Part shown: piece after piece, positions 36,145 through 45,785 of the stretch | Layout of the letters: each line of letters starts with the position of its first letter | Numbering within the stretch: the first letter of the stretch is position 1 | Source: Pseudomonadota bacterium | GTDB lineage: Bacteria; Desulfobacterota; Desulfobulbia; Desulfobulbales; Desulfocapsaceae | Assembly: GCA_023412495.1 (NCBI GenBank) | Contig: JAEYNP010000108.1 | Span: 92,358 to 156,357, forward strand | Direction of reading: 5' to 3' | Length of the DNA stretch: 64,000 nt | Notes under the pieces: generated by a model | What the model was told of the DNA's origin: nothing | What the model saw: only the letters and a program-made list of their open reading frames with translations | The model's database searches: none | Translations under genes and position numbers: made by a program

Positions 36145-37203
36145 TTATATTACAGATGTCCTGAGTGCGATGCCGGTGACGATTGTCATTTCCGGTGCGA
36201 TGCTGTGCAGATAGTCGGGATCAATGAGTTTAGGGTTTGCCGACATTTTTTGGAAAGGGTTGAACAGTTCTACTTCCAACCCCGTTTCCCTGGTAAGAAA
36301 ATCGGAGAAGCCATTGACCTTCGCGCCGCCGCCGCTCAGTATCAGTCTTTTCAGCGGTTGATCAGGGTGGTTAGCGTGATAGAGATCAATGGCCTTTTTA
36401 ACTTCGAGAACCCACTGGGTGCAGGTCGAAGAGTAAATTCCCTCTATTTCTCGAAGCTTTTCTCCTGCCGGAGTCAGACCGAGTTTAATTGTTTCAGCTT
36501 CCTCAAAATCTATGTCGAAAGAATTTTGAATCTGTTCTGTAAGTTGCCTGCTGCCGACGACAATATCTCTGGCTACGACTGAAACTCCCTGGGAAATGAT
36601 ATTTATGTTCATTTTTGTCGCGCCAATATCCACCAAGGCGACATTCTCGATCTTCCCATAATTATATTCGAAGCAGTTCTCCAAAGCGAACCCGTCTACA
36701 TCGACAATAACGGGATTCAGGTTGATGGACTGCAACATATCGATATAATCGTCGACCACTTCTTTCTTGGCAGCCACCAGCATTACATCGGTTCGCTCCG
36801 ATCCTTTGGCATTGGTCTTGAGGTCCTGGAAATCAAGATATACGTCTTCTATATCAAATGGGATATACTGTTCCGCTTCGGCCATTATATGTTCTTCCAA
36901 CTGGGCATCTTCCATAACCGCCAGATTTACTTTCTTCACGATTACGGAATAACCGGAAATGGAGAAGCCAACCTTTTTGTTCTTAATCTTGAGGTTGCTG
37001 AAGAGATCGGCAATGGCCTTGCTGACGGCTTCAGAATCATTCAAGGTGCCGTCATCTACCGCACCTTCTGGCAGAACCGTACTTCCAAGGGTCACGATAG
37101 CGTAGCCATTTGAAGTTTTTTTCAACTGACATACCTTGACTGCATGGGAGCCGATGTCAAGGCCGACGACAAGGTCCTTTTGAGATCCAAATGGCAAATT
37201 CAT
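36145..37203 (-). CDS. pilM: Type IV pilus assembly protein PilM
   Basis: About 352 residues from ATG 37203 (MNLPFGSQKDLVVGLDIGSH); a TTG at 37236 is an alternative start. It is an actin-like ATPase: phosphate 1 loop LDIGSHAVKV, VDIGATKMNINIIS (phosphate 2) and LILSGGGAKVNGF (adenosine). PilM is cytoplasmic and binds the PilN N terminus. It is the first gene of the pil operon; the retraction/extension ATPases are not in this window. Confidence 0.95.
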   Translation of the reverse strand: MNLPFGSQKDLVVGLDIGSHAVKVCQLKKTSNGYAIVTLGSTVLPEGAVDDGTLNDSEAVSKAIADLFSNLKIKNKKVGFSISGYSVIVKKVNLAVMEDAQLEEHIMAEAEQYIPFDIEDVYLDFQDLKTNAKGSERTDVMLVAAKKEVVDDYIDMLQSINLNPVIVDVDGFALENCFEYNYGKIENVALVDIGATKMNINIISQGVSVVARDIVVGSRQLTEQIQNSFDIDFEEAETIKLGLTPAGEKLREIEGIYSSTCTQWVLEVKKAIDLYHANHPDQPLKRLILSGGGAKVNGFSDFLTRETGLEVELFNPFQKMSANPKLIDPDYLHSIAPEMTIVTGIALRTSVI

Positions 37204-37236
37204 GATTGCAACAAAAGGGTGAGTTTTGGCGGGCAA

Positions 37237-37583
37237 TATACCCTGGGGAGAATTAATACCAAATCATCTGATTTTTCATACAGATATCGTACATTAGGGC
37301 ACATATTCCAGGATTTGTCAAGTAAAACAGCTCGATTTTTTTCTTAGAAGTCCTTAATTTTTCAAGACTTTGAGCAGAATTTACCAAGAATATGACATGG
37401 TATTCCACTACATATGGAAGTGCTAATACAGGGGTGACTCTTCATGTTGTGTAGACTAAGAGTATTTTCCTATGCGAGAAAATTCCAAATAAGAAAGGAA
37501 CTCGCTTGTATTTGGAATCAGTTTCAAGTAGTTTTGGCGAGGCGCTTTTCAGCTTTGAAGACTCAACAGGGAAGAGGTGACTA
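37237..37583. other. Divergent intergenic region pilM-lepB
   Basis: About 345 bases, AT-rich, between divergent genes. Promoters for both must lie here, but I see no box pair convincing enough to list and no hairpin terminator. Confidence 0.5.
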
Positions 37584-38228
37584 TTGACAAGAGAAGGAAG
37601 GAATAAGTCTGTATTTCGAGAGTATTTTGAAGCTATATGTATTGCGGTTCTTTTAGCACTTTTCATTAGAACCTTTGTCATTCAGGCTTTTAAAATCCCT
37701 TCGGGATCAATGCTGCCGACTCTGCTGATCGGCGATCACTTGCTGGTCAACAAATTTATTTATGGCATCAGGATGCCATTCACAGGGAAGCTGCTGATTC
37801 CACTCAGCAATCCCGAGCGGGGCGATGTTGTCGTGTTCCGATTTCCAAAGGACAGATCCGTGGACTATATAAAAAGAGTTATCGGAACTCCAGGGGATAC
37901 CGTAGAAATCAGAGATAAGAAGGTTTACATTAATGGGGAGCCGATTGATGATCCTTACGCCCATATAAGTTCTCCCTCCGTTTTAAACTCCAATGCCAGC
38001 CCGAGGGACAATTACGGCCCGGTGGCTGTTCCGGAAGGAAGGATATTCGTTATGGGAGACAATCGGGACAACAGCTACGACAGCCGGTTCTGGGGCTTTG
38101 TCGACCAGAAGGACATTTTGGGAAAAGCTTTCATTCTCTATTGGTCCTGGGATATAGAAAAACCCCTTCTGTCAGTTGATCGCCTGGCTTCGATCAGATG
38201 GAACCGGATGGCCAATATCATTGATTGA
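37584..38228 (+). CDS. lepB: Signal peptidase I
   Basis: A 214-residue enzyme starting at TTG 37584 with GAAGAGGTG upstream. One membrane helix (ICIAVLLALFIRTFVI) precedes the active-site block IPSGSMLPTLLIGDHLLVNK (catalytic Ser) and RGDVVVFRFPKD, YIKRVIGTPGD (general base Lys), and VMGDNRDNSYDSRFWG. It removes signal peptides on the periplasmic side. pyrB begins 7 bases after its stop. Confidence 0.96.
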   Translation: MTREGRNKSVFREYFEAICIAVLLALFIRTFVIQAFKIPSGSMLPTLLIGDHLLVNKFIYGIRMPFTGKLLIPLSNPERGDVVVFRFPKDRSVDYIKRVIGTPGDTVEIRDKKVYINGEPIDDPYAHISSPSVLNSNASPRDNYGPVAVPEGRIFVMGDNRDNSYDSRFWGFVDQKDILGKAFILYWSWDIEKPLLSVDRLASIRWNRMANIID

Positions 38229-38235
38229 TGTCTAG

Positions 38236-39210
38236 ATGGTGGTGAATGTGCAGCCGGATTATCAGTTTCAACACAGACATATCTTTGGAATTGAGCAGCT
38301 ATCCGTACAGGATATCAAGCATATTCTTGCAACAGCACGGTCCTTCCTGGAGATATCGAACAGATCGATAAAAAAGGTGCCGACGCTGCGTGGGAAGACG
38401 GTGGTCAACCTCTTCTTCGAGCCCTCGACGAGAACCAGACTCTCGTTTGAGATTGCCGCCAAGCGAATGAGTGCCGACACCTTCAACATATCAGCCTCTA
38501 CCAGCTCGGCAACCAAAGGGGAAACGCTGGTTGATACGGCGAAGAATATCCAGGCCATGAACCCGGACGCCATAATCGTTCGCCATTCGAGTTCCGGTGC
38601 TCCGCAACTTCTCGCCAAACATATCGATGCGTCAATCATCAACGCCGGCGACGGGGCCCATGAGCATCCCAGCCAAGGCCTGCTCGACCTGATGACGGTA
38701 TTGGAGCACAAGGGACGCATAGAAGGGCTGAAGTTGGCGATATTGGGCGACATCGCCCACAGCCGAGTGGCAATTTCAAATATCATCGGTTTCACCAAGA
38801 TGGGAGCTCGTGTCTGTGTTGCAGGTCCGCAGACATTTATGCCTGCCGCTATCGGCAGCTTGGGGGTCGAGGTCTGCCAATCCGTGCAGGCCGCCGTGCG
38901 AGATGCCGACGTCGTGATGGCGCTGCGTATTCAACTGGAACGGCAAAACGATTCCCTCATCCCCAGCTTGCGCGAATATTCGAAATTTTTCGGCGTCAAC
39001 CGGGCGCTTCTTGAATTGGCAAAAGAAGATGCCATCGTCATGCATCCCGGCCCTGTCAACAGGGGAGTCGAATTGAGCCCGGATGTGGCCGACGGCAGCC
39101 ACTCAGTGATTCTCGATCAGGTGACGAATGGCGTGGCGATTCGGATGGCGCTGCTGTACCTGGTGCTGGGTGGTAACAAAGGCGGCGACGGGCAAGGTGA
39201 AAACCGATGA
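38236..39210 (+). CDS. pyrB: Aspartate carbamoyltransferase catalytic subunit
   Basis: A 324-residue enzyme. Carbamoyl-phosphate motif STRTRLSFE at residues about 55-65, then [14 protein letters not shown] and the aspartate-binding region near RIQLERQ. It makes N-carbamoylaspartate in pyrimidine synthesis. The ATG overlaps or abuts lepB, and the TGA overlaps pyrC (ATGA), so pyrB and pyrC are co-translated. No pyrI regulatory subunit is nearby. Confidence 0.96.
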   Translation: MVVNVQPDYQFQHRHIFGIEQLSVQDIKHILATARSFLEISNRSIKKVPTLRGKTVVNLFFEPSTRTRLSFEIAAKRMSADTFNISASTSSATKGETLVDTAKNIQAMNPDAIIVRHSSSGAPQLLAKHIDASIINAGDGAHEHPSQGLLDLMTVLEHKGRIEGLKLAILGDIAHSRVAISNIIGFTKMGARVCVAGPQTFMPAAIGSLGVEVCQSVQAAVRDADVVMALRIQLERQNDSLIPSLREYSKFFGVNRALLELAKEDAIVMHPGPVNRGVELSPDVADGSHSVILDQVTNGVAIRMALLYLVLGGNKGGDGQGENR

Positions 39211-40475
39211 ACAAGGTGATATTGATCAAAAATGGCCGGATCATGGATCCTACGCAGCACAAGGATGAAATCGCCGACCTGTGGGTGAAGGAAGGGCGAA
39301 TCGCTCCGCCGCAACTGCTCGATGAAATCGAGGTCCATGATGTAGAAGGATGCTGGGTTGTTCCCGGGCTTATCGATATGCATGTACACCTTCGGGAGCC
39401 GGGAGAGGAATATAAAGAAACCATCGAGAGCGGTTGCCGGGCGGCTGCGGCCGGCGGTTTCACGGCGGTCGCCTGCATGCCAAATACCGATCCCGTCAAC
39501 GACAACGGCTCGGTTACCCGGTATATCCTGGAAAAGGCGAAGGATTGTGCGGCCCGCGTCTATCCGGTCGGGGCGATCAGCCAGCAAAGCAAGGGAGAAA
39601 GACTTGCCGAATACGGGGAAATGAAACTGGCCGGCGCGGTCGCCGTCACCGATGACGGCCGCCCTGTCGTCGATAGCCGTCTGATGAGAAGGGCTATGGA
39701 ATACGCCTCCTCCCATGATCTGCTGGTTATGTCCCATTCCGAGGAACTGGCCCTCTCCAGGGGAGGATGCATGCATGAGGGCGAGGTTTCCACCCGCCTG
39801 GGATTACGAGGAATCCCCGCTGCTGCCGAGAGCATTATGGTCCATCGGGAGATCGCCTTGGCAGAATTGACCGGCGCCAGGGTCCACATCTCCCATGTCA
39901 GCACGCGCCAATCACTTGCCCTCATTCGAGAGGCAAAAGTCAGGGGGGTGAGAATCACCGCCGAGACTGCGCCTCATTATTTCACCCTTACAGATAACGC
40001 AGTTGTGGGTTTCGATACCAATGCCAAGATGAATCCGCCACTGAGAACGAAAGAGGATCGCCTGGCCATACGCGAGGCTTTGCGTGACGGTACTTTGGAT
40101 GCCATCGCCACTGATCATGCCCCGCATTCGATCCTGCAGAAGGAGGTGGAATTCAATCTGGCCGCAAACGGTATCATCGGACTCGAAACTTCTCTGCCAC
40201 TCGGTATGGCTCTGGTTCGCGAGGGAGTGATCGGGTTCGATCGACTTATTGAACTGATGAGTTGCGCGCCTGCGCGAATTCTGGGGGTGACGGGCGGCAC
40301 TCTCAGGACCGGGGCGGCCGCAGATATTACTGTGATCGATCCGGAGAAGCGTTTTGTCTATTCGGTGGAAAAGAGTTTTTCCAAGAGCAGGAATTCACCG
40401 TTTGAGGGCTGGCAATTGCAGGGCAAGGCGGTCATGACGATTGTGGGCGGCCGAATCACCCACAAAGAAAAGTAG
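39207..40475 (+). CDS. pyrC: Dihydroorotase
   Basis: A 422-residue multifunctional-class (type I) dihydroorotase. [10 protein letters not shown] holds the first metal His pair, RVHISHVST and ETAPHYFTL provide further His ligands, and IATDHAPHS holds the catalytic Asp. It cyclises carbamoylaspartate to dihydroorotate. It overlaps pyrB by four bases and converges on sfsA with 12 bases between. Confidence 0.96.
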   Translation: MNKVILIKNGRIMDPTQHKDEIADLWVKEGRIAPPQLLDEIEVHDVEGCWVVPGLIDMHVHLREPGEEYKETIESGCRAAAAGGFTAVACMPNTDPVNDNGSVTRYILEKAKDCAARVYPVGAISQQSKGERLAEYGEMKLAGAVAVTDDGRPVVDSRLMRRAMEYASSHDLLVMSHSEELALSRGGCMHEGEVSTRLGLRGIPAAAESIMVHREIALAELTGARVHISHVSTRQSLALIREAKVRGVRITAETAPHYFTLTDNAVVGFDTNAKMNPPLRTKEDRLAIREALRDGTLDAIATDHAPHSILQKEVEFNLAANGIIGLETSLPLGMALVREGVIGFDRLIELMSCAPARILGVTGGTLRTGAAADITVIDPEKRFVYSVEKSFSKSRNSPFEGWQLQGKAVMTIVGGRITHKEK

Positions 40476-40487
40476 TCTTGGAAGGTA

Positions 40488-41207
40488 TCAGAGGCAGGAT
40501 TCCCCCGGGATAGACAGGGAAAACGGCAGGGGGCGCACGATGTGGATTCCCGTCGGGCTTACGGCCGCCTGGTAGACCAGCATCATAACTCCGGCCGCGA
40601 GGGCTTCGCCGAGGGCTTTGCCGTAGACTGGGTCGATATGAGTAGCCGGGGCGAATCGATCGGCATCCATGCGCTGGACGAGAAAAAAGATCCCGGCCCG
40701 CAAACCCTCCCTGCTGAGCCGGGTAAGTTCCTGCAGATGCCGAGTTCCTCTGATCGTTACCGCATCCGGGAACATGGCGCAGCCATCCATCACCAGGGAA
40801 CAGTTTTTAACCTCCAGGAAAGTACTGCCTTCATCATGCATGATCTGCAGATCGAGACGGGTGCGATTGGTTATTTTCACTTCCTTTCTTATTCCCTTCA
40901 CTGTCCCTAATTCCGCAATCCGACCTTTTTCGATGGCCTCAGCGACCAGTTCGTTCGTTTTTGCGGTATTGACTCCGATCCAGGTAGTGCCGATTCTAAT
41001 CATCTCCAGGGTGAAGGGATATTTTCTCTTCGGATTGTCCGATCGGGAAAGGCAAACCTCGCTGCCTGTGGCGGAGCAGGAAAGCATCGATCCCGTATTT
41101 GGACAATGGGCGGTGACGATAGAACCATCGGCCAATCGGATGTCGGCGAGGAAGCGGAGATATCGTTTAAGGAGTATACCGTTTGTTAGATCTGCGTCGA
41201 AATTCAT
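40488..41207 (-). CDS. sfsA: SfsA family DNA-binding/nuclease-like protein
   Basis: A 239-residue SfsA protein: KRYLRFLADIRLADGSIVTA with HCPNTGSMLSC, GVNTAKTNELVAEAI and the nuclease-like EVKNCSLVMDG, followed by FPDAVTIRGTRHLQEL. The family has an OB fold plus a restriction-nuclease-like domain and was named for sugar fermentation stimulation; its biochemical role is unsettled. It is a single gene. Confidence 0.93.
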   Translation of the reverse strand: MNFDADLTNGILLKRYLRFLADIRLADGSIVTAHCPNTGSMLSCSATGSEVCLSRSDNPKRKYPFTLEMIRIGTTWIGVNTAKTNELVAEAIEKGRIAELGTVKGIRKEVKITNRTRLDLQIMHDEGSTFLEVKNCSLVMDGCAMFPDAVTIRGTRHLQELTRLSREGLRAGIFFLVQRMDADRFAPATHIDPVYGKALGEALAAGVMMLVYQAAVSPTGIHIVRPLPFSLSIPGESCL

Positions 41208-41250
41208 TGCGGGAAGAGCGCCTAAAGTGACTTAACTCAGCTGAGTTGGA

Positions 41251-41307
41251 TTCGACCTTCAAAAAATTCATTTTAACATAACAAGAAATGAATTTCTAAG
41301 GCACTAA
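41251..41307 (-). repeat. Dispersed intergenic repeat, copy b (short)
   Basis: Contains ACAAGAAATGAATTTCTAAG with TTCAAAAAATTCATTT before it, the same arrangement as part of copy c. Lies in the 244-base gap between sfsA and gap; the rest of the gap is AT-rich with a clear AGGAAAGGAG before gap. Confidence 0.6.
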
Positions 41308-41451
41308 TTGTTGATAATAACCAGCGTTAGTGATACATAAATTATATGAGAATTTATTTAATGAATAATGAAATTCAATTTTTTTTATAAGCGCTTACCT
41401 GCAGTGTCTGCGATAAGCATTCCATTCTAATAGGAAAGGAGCGGCGTTGCT

Positions 41452-42669
41452 ATGAAATTGGGAATCAATGGTTTGGGACGAATCGGCAAATTATCTCTAT
41501 GGCACCATGTGTCGAGAAAGCATTTTTCGGGGATCGTCGCCAACATCGGTCGCGAAGTCGGGCGAAGCTTGGAAGATCTCGCGGCGATGCTTGAAAAGGA
41601 TTCCACCTACGGACGTCTCGGCACATATCTCTATGGCCACAAAAGCCCGCGAGTCATCGAGGATCTTGATAACGAAAAAGGCACAATGATCGTGAACGGC
41701 GTGCCGGTGACCATCTTGCGTTCCTCCCGGAATCCGAAGGATATTGCCTGGCATGATAACGGAGTTAAGCTGGTCGTCGACACCACCGGCGTGTTCACCG
41801 ATCCTACCACTGATCCGGATGCCGACAAGGGCGCCCTGCGGGGACATATGCAGGCGGGCGCGGAAAAGGTGATCCTCTCCGCGCCATTCAAGATCAAGTC
41901 GAAGGGACTGGAGATGCCTGGCGACGCCATCACCACGGTGATGGGCATTAACGAGGAGATGTACGATGCCGGTCGTCATTCCGTGATATCGGCGGCTTCC
42001 TGCACCACCACCTGTCTCTCGTATATGATAAAGCCGCTTTTGGAGCGGATCGGCGCGGACAAGATCCTGAGCGCCTCGATGGTGACGGTGCACGCCGCAA
42101 CCGGCAGCCAGCAGGTGCTCGATCGCCTGCCCAAGACGGGGGCGACCGACCTGCGGAAGAACCGCTCCATCCAGAATAACATCATCCTGACCACAACCGG
42201 CGCCGCCAAGGCGCTGTCTCTCGTCATTCCGGAGATGGCTTCCATCGGCTTTATGGCCGAATCGGTGCGGATTCCCACCACCACGGGCTCGCTCATCATT
42301 CTCGTCGTCAATCTGCAGGACGACCTCGAGACGCCGATCAAAAGGGATGCCATCAATGAAATTTACCAGGAGTATGCGTCCCACAATCGCTACCTGAAGT
42401 TCAGCAATGAACAGAATGTCTCTTCGGACATTATCGGCTTGCCGGCCGCAGCCGCGGTGATCGAAGGCACGGAGACGCATACCAGGACCGCCAACATCCA
42501 GGTGAACCTGAGCAAGGTGCAGGGGGCCAGCCTCAGGCCGGGGGCCGACCCCATTCTCAATGTGCCGGTGACCCAGGCGGTGGTCTACGGGTGGTACGAT
42601 AACGAGCTGGGAAGCTACACCAACATGCTCGGCGATCTGACCGTCCATATCAGTGAAGGAATACTGTAA
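41452..42669 (+). CDS. gap: Glyceraldehyde-3-phosphate dehydrogenase, long divergent form
   Basis: A 405-residue GAPDH-family protein, longer than the usual ~335. The Rossmann start GINGLGRIGKLSLW and a DTTGVFTD motif are clear. The active site reads SAASCTTTCLSYM, keeping the catalytic Cys but replacing the Asn of the common SCTTNCLAP. HAATGSQQVLD and VYGWYDNELGSYTNML are family landmarks. It converts glyceraldehyde-3-phosphate and phosphate to 1,3-bisphosphoglycerate with NAD(P). Its neighbours pgk and tpiA support the glycolytic/gluconeogenic role. A strong AGGAAAGGAG precedes the ATG. Confidence 0.9.
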   Translation: MKLGINGLGRIGKLSLWHHVSRKHFSGIVANIGREVGRSLEDLAAMLEKDSTYGRLGTYLYGHKSPRVIEDLDNEKGTMIVNGVPVTILRSSRNPKDIAWHDNGVKLVVDTTGVFTDPTTDPDADKGALRGHMQAGAEKVILSAPFKIKSKGLEMPGDAITTVMGINEEMYDAGRHSVISAASCTTTCLSYMIKPLLERIGADKILSASMVTVHAATGSQQVLDRLPKTGATDLRKNRSIQNNIILTTTGAAKALSLVIPEMASIGFMAESVRIPTTTGSLIILVVNLQDDLETPIKRDAINEIYQEYASHNRYLKFSNEQNVSSDIIGLPAAAAVIEGTETHTRTANIQVNLSKVQGASLRPGADPILNVPVTQAVVYGWYDNELGSYTNMLGDLTVHISEGIL

Positions 42670-42689
42670 GCGGAATTTCTTCACGGCAT

Positions 42690-43151
42690 TTGGCCAAGCG
42701 AACACTCTATACCCTGCGGCCGATGCGGCGGGAAGACCTACCTTCCGTCGCCGGGCTCGAGCGAGAGACCCTGTCGCCCTGGTCGCTTCCCGTTCTGGAA
42801 CAGGAACTGCGGGCGCGACACGGGCGGCAGCTGGTTGTCGAAGCCTTCGATCTGCGGATCCTTGGCTGGTGCGCGTATCGCACAGTCTGGCCGGAGGCGG
42901 AACTGCTGAAGATAGCGATAGCCGAAGGTGAGCGGGAAAAGGGTCTCGGGACCTTGATGCTTGAAGCGGTGCTCAAAGAGTTGCAGCTGCAGGAATACAG
43001 CACATTGTTTCTTGAGGTTCGCGCCGGGAACGCACCGGCATTACAATTTTATGAAAGGCTTGGCTTTCGGCAGGTCGCAAGGCGGTCCGGGTACTATTCC
43101 GAACCGGCTGACGATGCGTTGATACTGCAAAGGGACATTGATCTCACTTGA
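42690..43151 (+). CDS. rimI: Ribosomal-protein-alanine N-acetyltransferase
   Basis: A 153-residue GNAT enzyme. TLRPMRREDLPSVAGLERET is the N-terminal strand-helix, LLKIAIAEGEREKGLGTLML the acetyl-CoA binding loop, and LEVRAGNAPALQFYERLGF the family signature (Asn-x-x-A-x-x-(L)-Y). RimI acetylates ribosomal protein S18 N terminus. TTG 42690 is used as the start because ATG 42723 would remove part of the first strand. It lies between gap and pgk, in line with an operon. Confidence 0.9.
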   Translation: MAKRTLYTLRPMRREDLPSVAGLERETLSPWSLPVLEQELRARHGRQLVVEAFDLRILGWCAYRTVWPEAELLKIAIAEGEREKGLGTLMLEAVLKELQLQEYSTLFLEVRAGNAPALQFYERLGFRQVARRSGYYSEPADDALILQRDIDLT

Positions 43152-43178
43152 AAATTTATCCAATATAGAGGATCCGAA

Positions 43179-44354
43179 ATGAAATCTGTGCGTGATTTTG
43201 CATTGCGTGGCAAACGGGTGCTTCTTCGTGCCGACTTTAACGTGCCGATGGATGGGGAGCGGATTACCGATGATATCCGCATTCGCACCGTGTTGCCGAC
43301 CATTCATCACATCATGGGCGAGAAGGGCAAGCTGGTTATCTGTTCCCATATGGGCCGGCCGGGCGGCAAGGCCGTGGCCGAGTTCAGCCTAGCCCCGGTG
43401 GCAAAACACCTCGAATCGCTGCTCGGCCGAAAAGTTACGATGGCGCCCGACTGCGTCGGTCCGGCAGTGGAAGAGATCGTCGGGAAAATGGCCGAGGGTG
43501 ATATAATCCTTCTGGAGAACCTCCGCTTCCACAAAGCGGAAACCGCCAATGATCCGGCCTTTTCCGAGCAGCTTGCCCGGCTTGCCGATGTCTATGTCAA
43601 CGATGCCTTCGCCGCCTCCCATCGAGCCCACGCCTCGGTGGTCGGGGTAGCCGAACGGGTGGCGGAAAAGGGTGCCGGCTTCCTGCTGCAGACGGAGATG
43701 GAATACTTCCACAAATCCATGGCGGAACCGATCCGGCCGCTGGTAGCGGTGGTCGGCGGGGCGAAGGTTTCCTCGAAGCTGGGGGCGCTGGAAAATATGC
43801 TCGAAAAAGTCGACCGCATGATCATCGGCGGCGCCATGGCCAATACCTTTTTAAAGAGCATGGGAGTGGATGTCGGGGGCTCGAAGGTCGAGGAGGATCT
43901 GCTGGAAACCGCGAAAAAATTCATAGATGCGGCCGACGCCAAGGGCGTGAAGCTGCATCTTCCGGTGGATTTCATCGTGGCCGATAAATTCTCCGCGGAC
44001 GCGGTAACGAAGGCCGTCACCTTCCGGGACATTCCCTCGGGCTGGATGGCGCTGGATATCGGCCCCGCCTCGACCCTGCTGTTCAAAGAGGCCCTTCAGG
44101 ATGCCAAAACCATCATCTGGAACGGCCCGATGGGCGCCTTCGAGCTCGATCCCTTTGCCAGGGGAACGATGGCTATGTGCCAGGCGGTGGCCTCGTCTCA
44201 CGCCCTTTCCATAGTTGGCGGCGGAGACTCCAACGCGGCGGTGAAGAAGTCGGGCGAGGAGAGAAATATCTCTTACATGTCAACAGGCGGCGGCGCCTTC
44301 CTCGAACTCATGGAGGGCAAGACTCTGCCTGGGGTCGACGTACTCGAAGGATAA
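43179..44354 (+). CDS. pgk: Phosphoglycerate kinase
   Basis: A 391-residue enzyme: the N-terminal RVLLRADFNVPM, ICSHMGRPGGK, PLVAVVGGAKVSSKLGALEN, IWNGPMGAFE and GGGDSNAAV for ATP binding. It transfers phosphate from 1,3-bisphosphoglycerate to ADP. It follows rimI by 27 bases and precedes tpiA by 18. Confidence 0.98.
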   Translation: MKSVRDFALRGKRVLLRADFNVPMDGERITDDIRIRTVLPTIHHIMGEKGKLVICSHMGRPGGKAVAEFSLAPVAKHLESLLGRKVTMAPDCVGPAVEEIVGKMAEGDIILLENLRFHKAETANDPAFSEQLARLADVYVNDAFAASHRAHASVVGVAERVAEKGAGFLLQTEMEYFHKSMAEPIRPLVAVVGGAKVSSKLGALENMLEKVDRMIIGGAMANTFLKSMGVDVGGSKVEEDLLETAKKFIDAADAKGVKLHLPVDFIVADKFSADAVTKAVTFRDIPSGWMALDIGPASTLLFKEALQDAKTIIWNGPMGAFELDPFARGTMAMCQAVASSHALSIVGGGDSNAAVKKSGEERNISYMSTGGGAFLELMEGKTLPGVDVLEG

Positions 44355-44372
44355 AAAACGAGGAGGAGAAGC

Positions 44373-45131
44373 ATGGGAACGCGAAAAGCCCTGATCGCCG
44401 GCAACTGGAAGATGCACACCACAGTAGTTGACGGCTGCAAACTGGCGATAGACGTCGCCAAGGCATGTGCCGCATACGACGACCGGGAAGTCCTGCTGGC
44501 GCCCCCTTTCACGGTTCTCAGTGAAGTGTCCCACGTTCTCCGGGACAGCCAGGTCATGGTCGGTGCCCAGAATGTCTGCTGGGAGGAAAAAGGCGCCTTC
44601 ACCGGCGAGATTTCGCCGGTGATGATCAAGGCCTGCGGCGCCGTTGCGGCAATCGTCGGCCACTCGGAGCGCCGGCAGATCTTCCTGGAAACCGACGAAC
44701 TGATCAACCAGCGCTTGAAGGGCGCAGTGAAATTCGGCCTGCTGGCTATCCTGTGCATCGGCGAAACCCTTGACGAGCGTGAGAAAGGCCATACCTTTCT
44801 TGTGCTGGAAAATCAGCTCCGCAAAGGATTGGAGACACTGACGCCGAGCGATATGGCCAGTGTGGTTATTGCCTACGAGCCGGTCTGGGCCATCGGCACC
44901 GGCAAGACGGCCAGCAAGGAGCAGGCCCAGGAGGCCCATGCCTTCATCCGCGGATTACTCGGCAAGATGTTTGAAAAAACCATTGCCGAGCAAACTCGAA
45001 TATTGTATGGTGGCTCGGTCAAACCAACCAACATAGATGAACTCATGGCACAGCCGGATATTGACGGTGCCCTGGTTGGTGGCGCCGCCCTCGACGCAGA
45101 GTCTTTCGGGCGGATAATTAATTATAGATAA
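44373..45131 (+). CDS. tpiA: Triosephosphate isomerase
   Basis: A 252-residue TIM-barrel enzyme. Start KALIAGNWKMHTT includes the catalytic Lys, GHSERRQIF the catalytic His, AYEPVWAIGTGK the catalytic Glu, and YGGSVKPTN the phosphate loop. AGGAGG precedes its ATG. It interconverts dihydroxyacetone phosphate and glyceraldehyde-3-phosphate. Confidence 0.98.
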   Translation: MGTRKALIAGNWKMHTTVVDGCKLAIDVAKACAAYDDREVLLAPPFTVLSEVSHVLRDSQVMVGAQNVCWEEKGAFTGEISPVMIKACGAVAAIVGHSERRQIFLETDELINQRLKGAVKFGLLAILCIGETLDEREKGHTFLVLENQLRKGLETLTPSDMASVVIAYEPVWAIGTGKTASKEQAQEAHAFIRGLLGKMFEKTIAEQTRILYGGSVKPTNIDELMAQPDIDGALVGGAALDAESFGRIINYR

Positions 45132-45143
45132 GTTTTCTGTCGC

Positions 45144-45542
45144 ATGGATACCCTGCTTACAATCGTACACGTGATCGTCTGCCTCTTCCTGATTGGGGTG
45201 GTTTTGCTCCAACATGGCAAAGGTGCGGATATCGGTGCATCGTTTGGCGGGTCCAGTCAGACTCTTTTCGGCACAGAAGGGCCTTTGCCCTTGCTGAACA
45301 AGATCACCACCGCGTCGGCCATCATTTTTATGTTGACTTCTGTTACGTTAGCATATATTTCCTCGACGGCTGGAACCTCATCGGTTATGAGCGGTGTACA
45401 TCAGACTCAACCGATGGTTCCCCCGGCCCAAGTTCAGCCTTTGGCTGAAGAAGACAAGGCGGCAGCACCACCGGAGGAGAAAGCGGAACAGGCTCCGCCG
45501 GCAGCCGAGGAGAAGAAAACTGACGAGGCGCCCAAACAATAA
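45144..45542 (+). CDS. secG: Preprotein translocase subunit SecG
   Basis: A 132-residue protein. Two membrane helices (TIVHVIVCLFLIGVVLLQ and ITTASAIIFMLTSVTLAYI) flank the conserved GKGADIGASFGGSSQTLFG loop. The C-terminal 50 residues are Pro/Ala/Glu-rich and extend beyond the short E. coli protein. It assists SecYE in protein export. Ends the gap-rimI-pgk-tpiA-secG group. Confidence 0.95.
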   Translation: MDTLLTIVHVIVCLFLIGVVLLQHGKGADIGASFGGSSQTLFGTEGPLPLLNKITTASAIIFMLTSVTLAYISSTAGTSSVMSGVHQTQPMVPPAQVQPLAEEDKAAAPPEEKAEQAPPAAEEKKTDEAPKQ

Positions 45543-45549
45543 ATAATTT

Positions 45550-45634
45550 GCCGAAGTGGTGGAATTGGTAGACGCGCACGCTTGAGGGGCGTGTGGGGAG
45601 ACCCGTGTCGGTTCGAGTCCGACCTTCGGCACCA
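45550..45634 (+). tRNA. tRNA-Leu (GAG)
   Basis: An 85-base class II tRNA with encoded CCA. The acceptor stem GCCGAAG/CTTCGGC, anticodon stem CACGC/GCGTG with loop TTGAGGG (anticodon GAG), and a long variable arm (TGGGGAGACCCGT) are clear. It reads CUC and CUU codons. Confidence 0.96.
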
Positions 45635-45668
45635 AATTGTAGTCCATAGACTTCCCTTAAAGTCCATG

Positions 45669-45710
45669 AAACCCGCAGCCGGCAACGGTTTGCGGGTTTT
45701 TTGTTTTTTT
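45669..45710 (+). terminator. Terminator of secG-tRNA-Leu transcript
   Basis: AAACCCGCA pairs with TGCGGGTTT across a 13-base loop, then TTTGTTTTTTT. Confidence 0.85.
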
Positions 45711-45785
45711 TCCAGCAAGCTGCTCGGTGACCACCGCCTTAAATTAACATCATATTCTGTCGTGATAATCATCAATATTAAGTTT

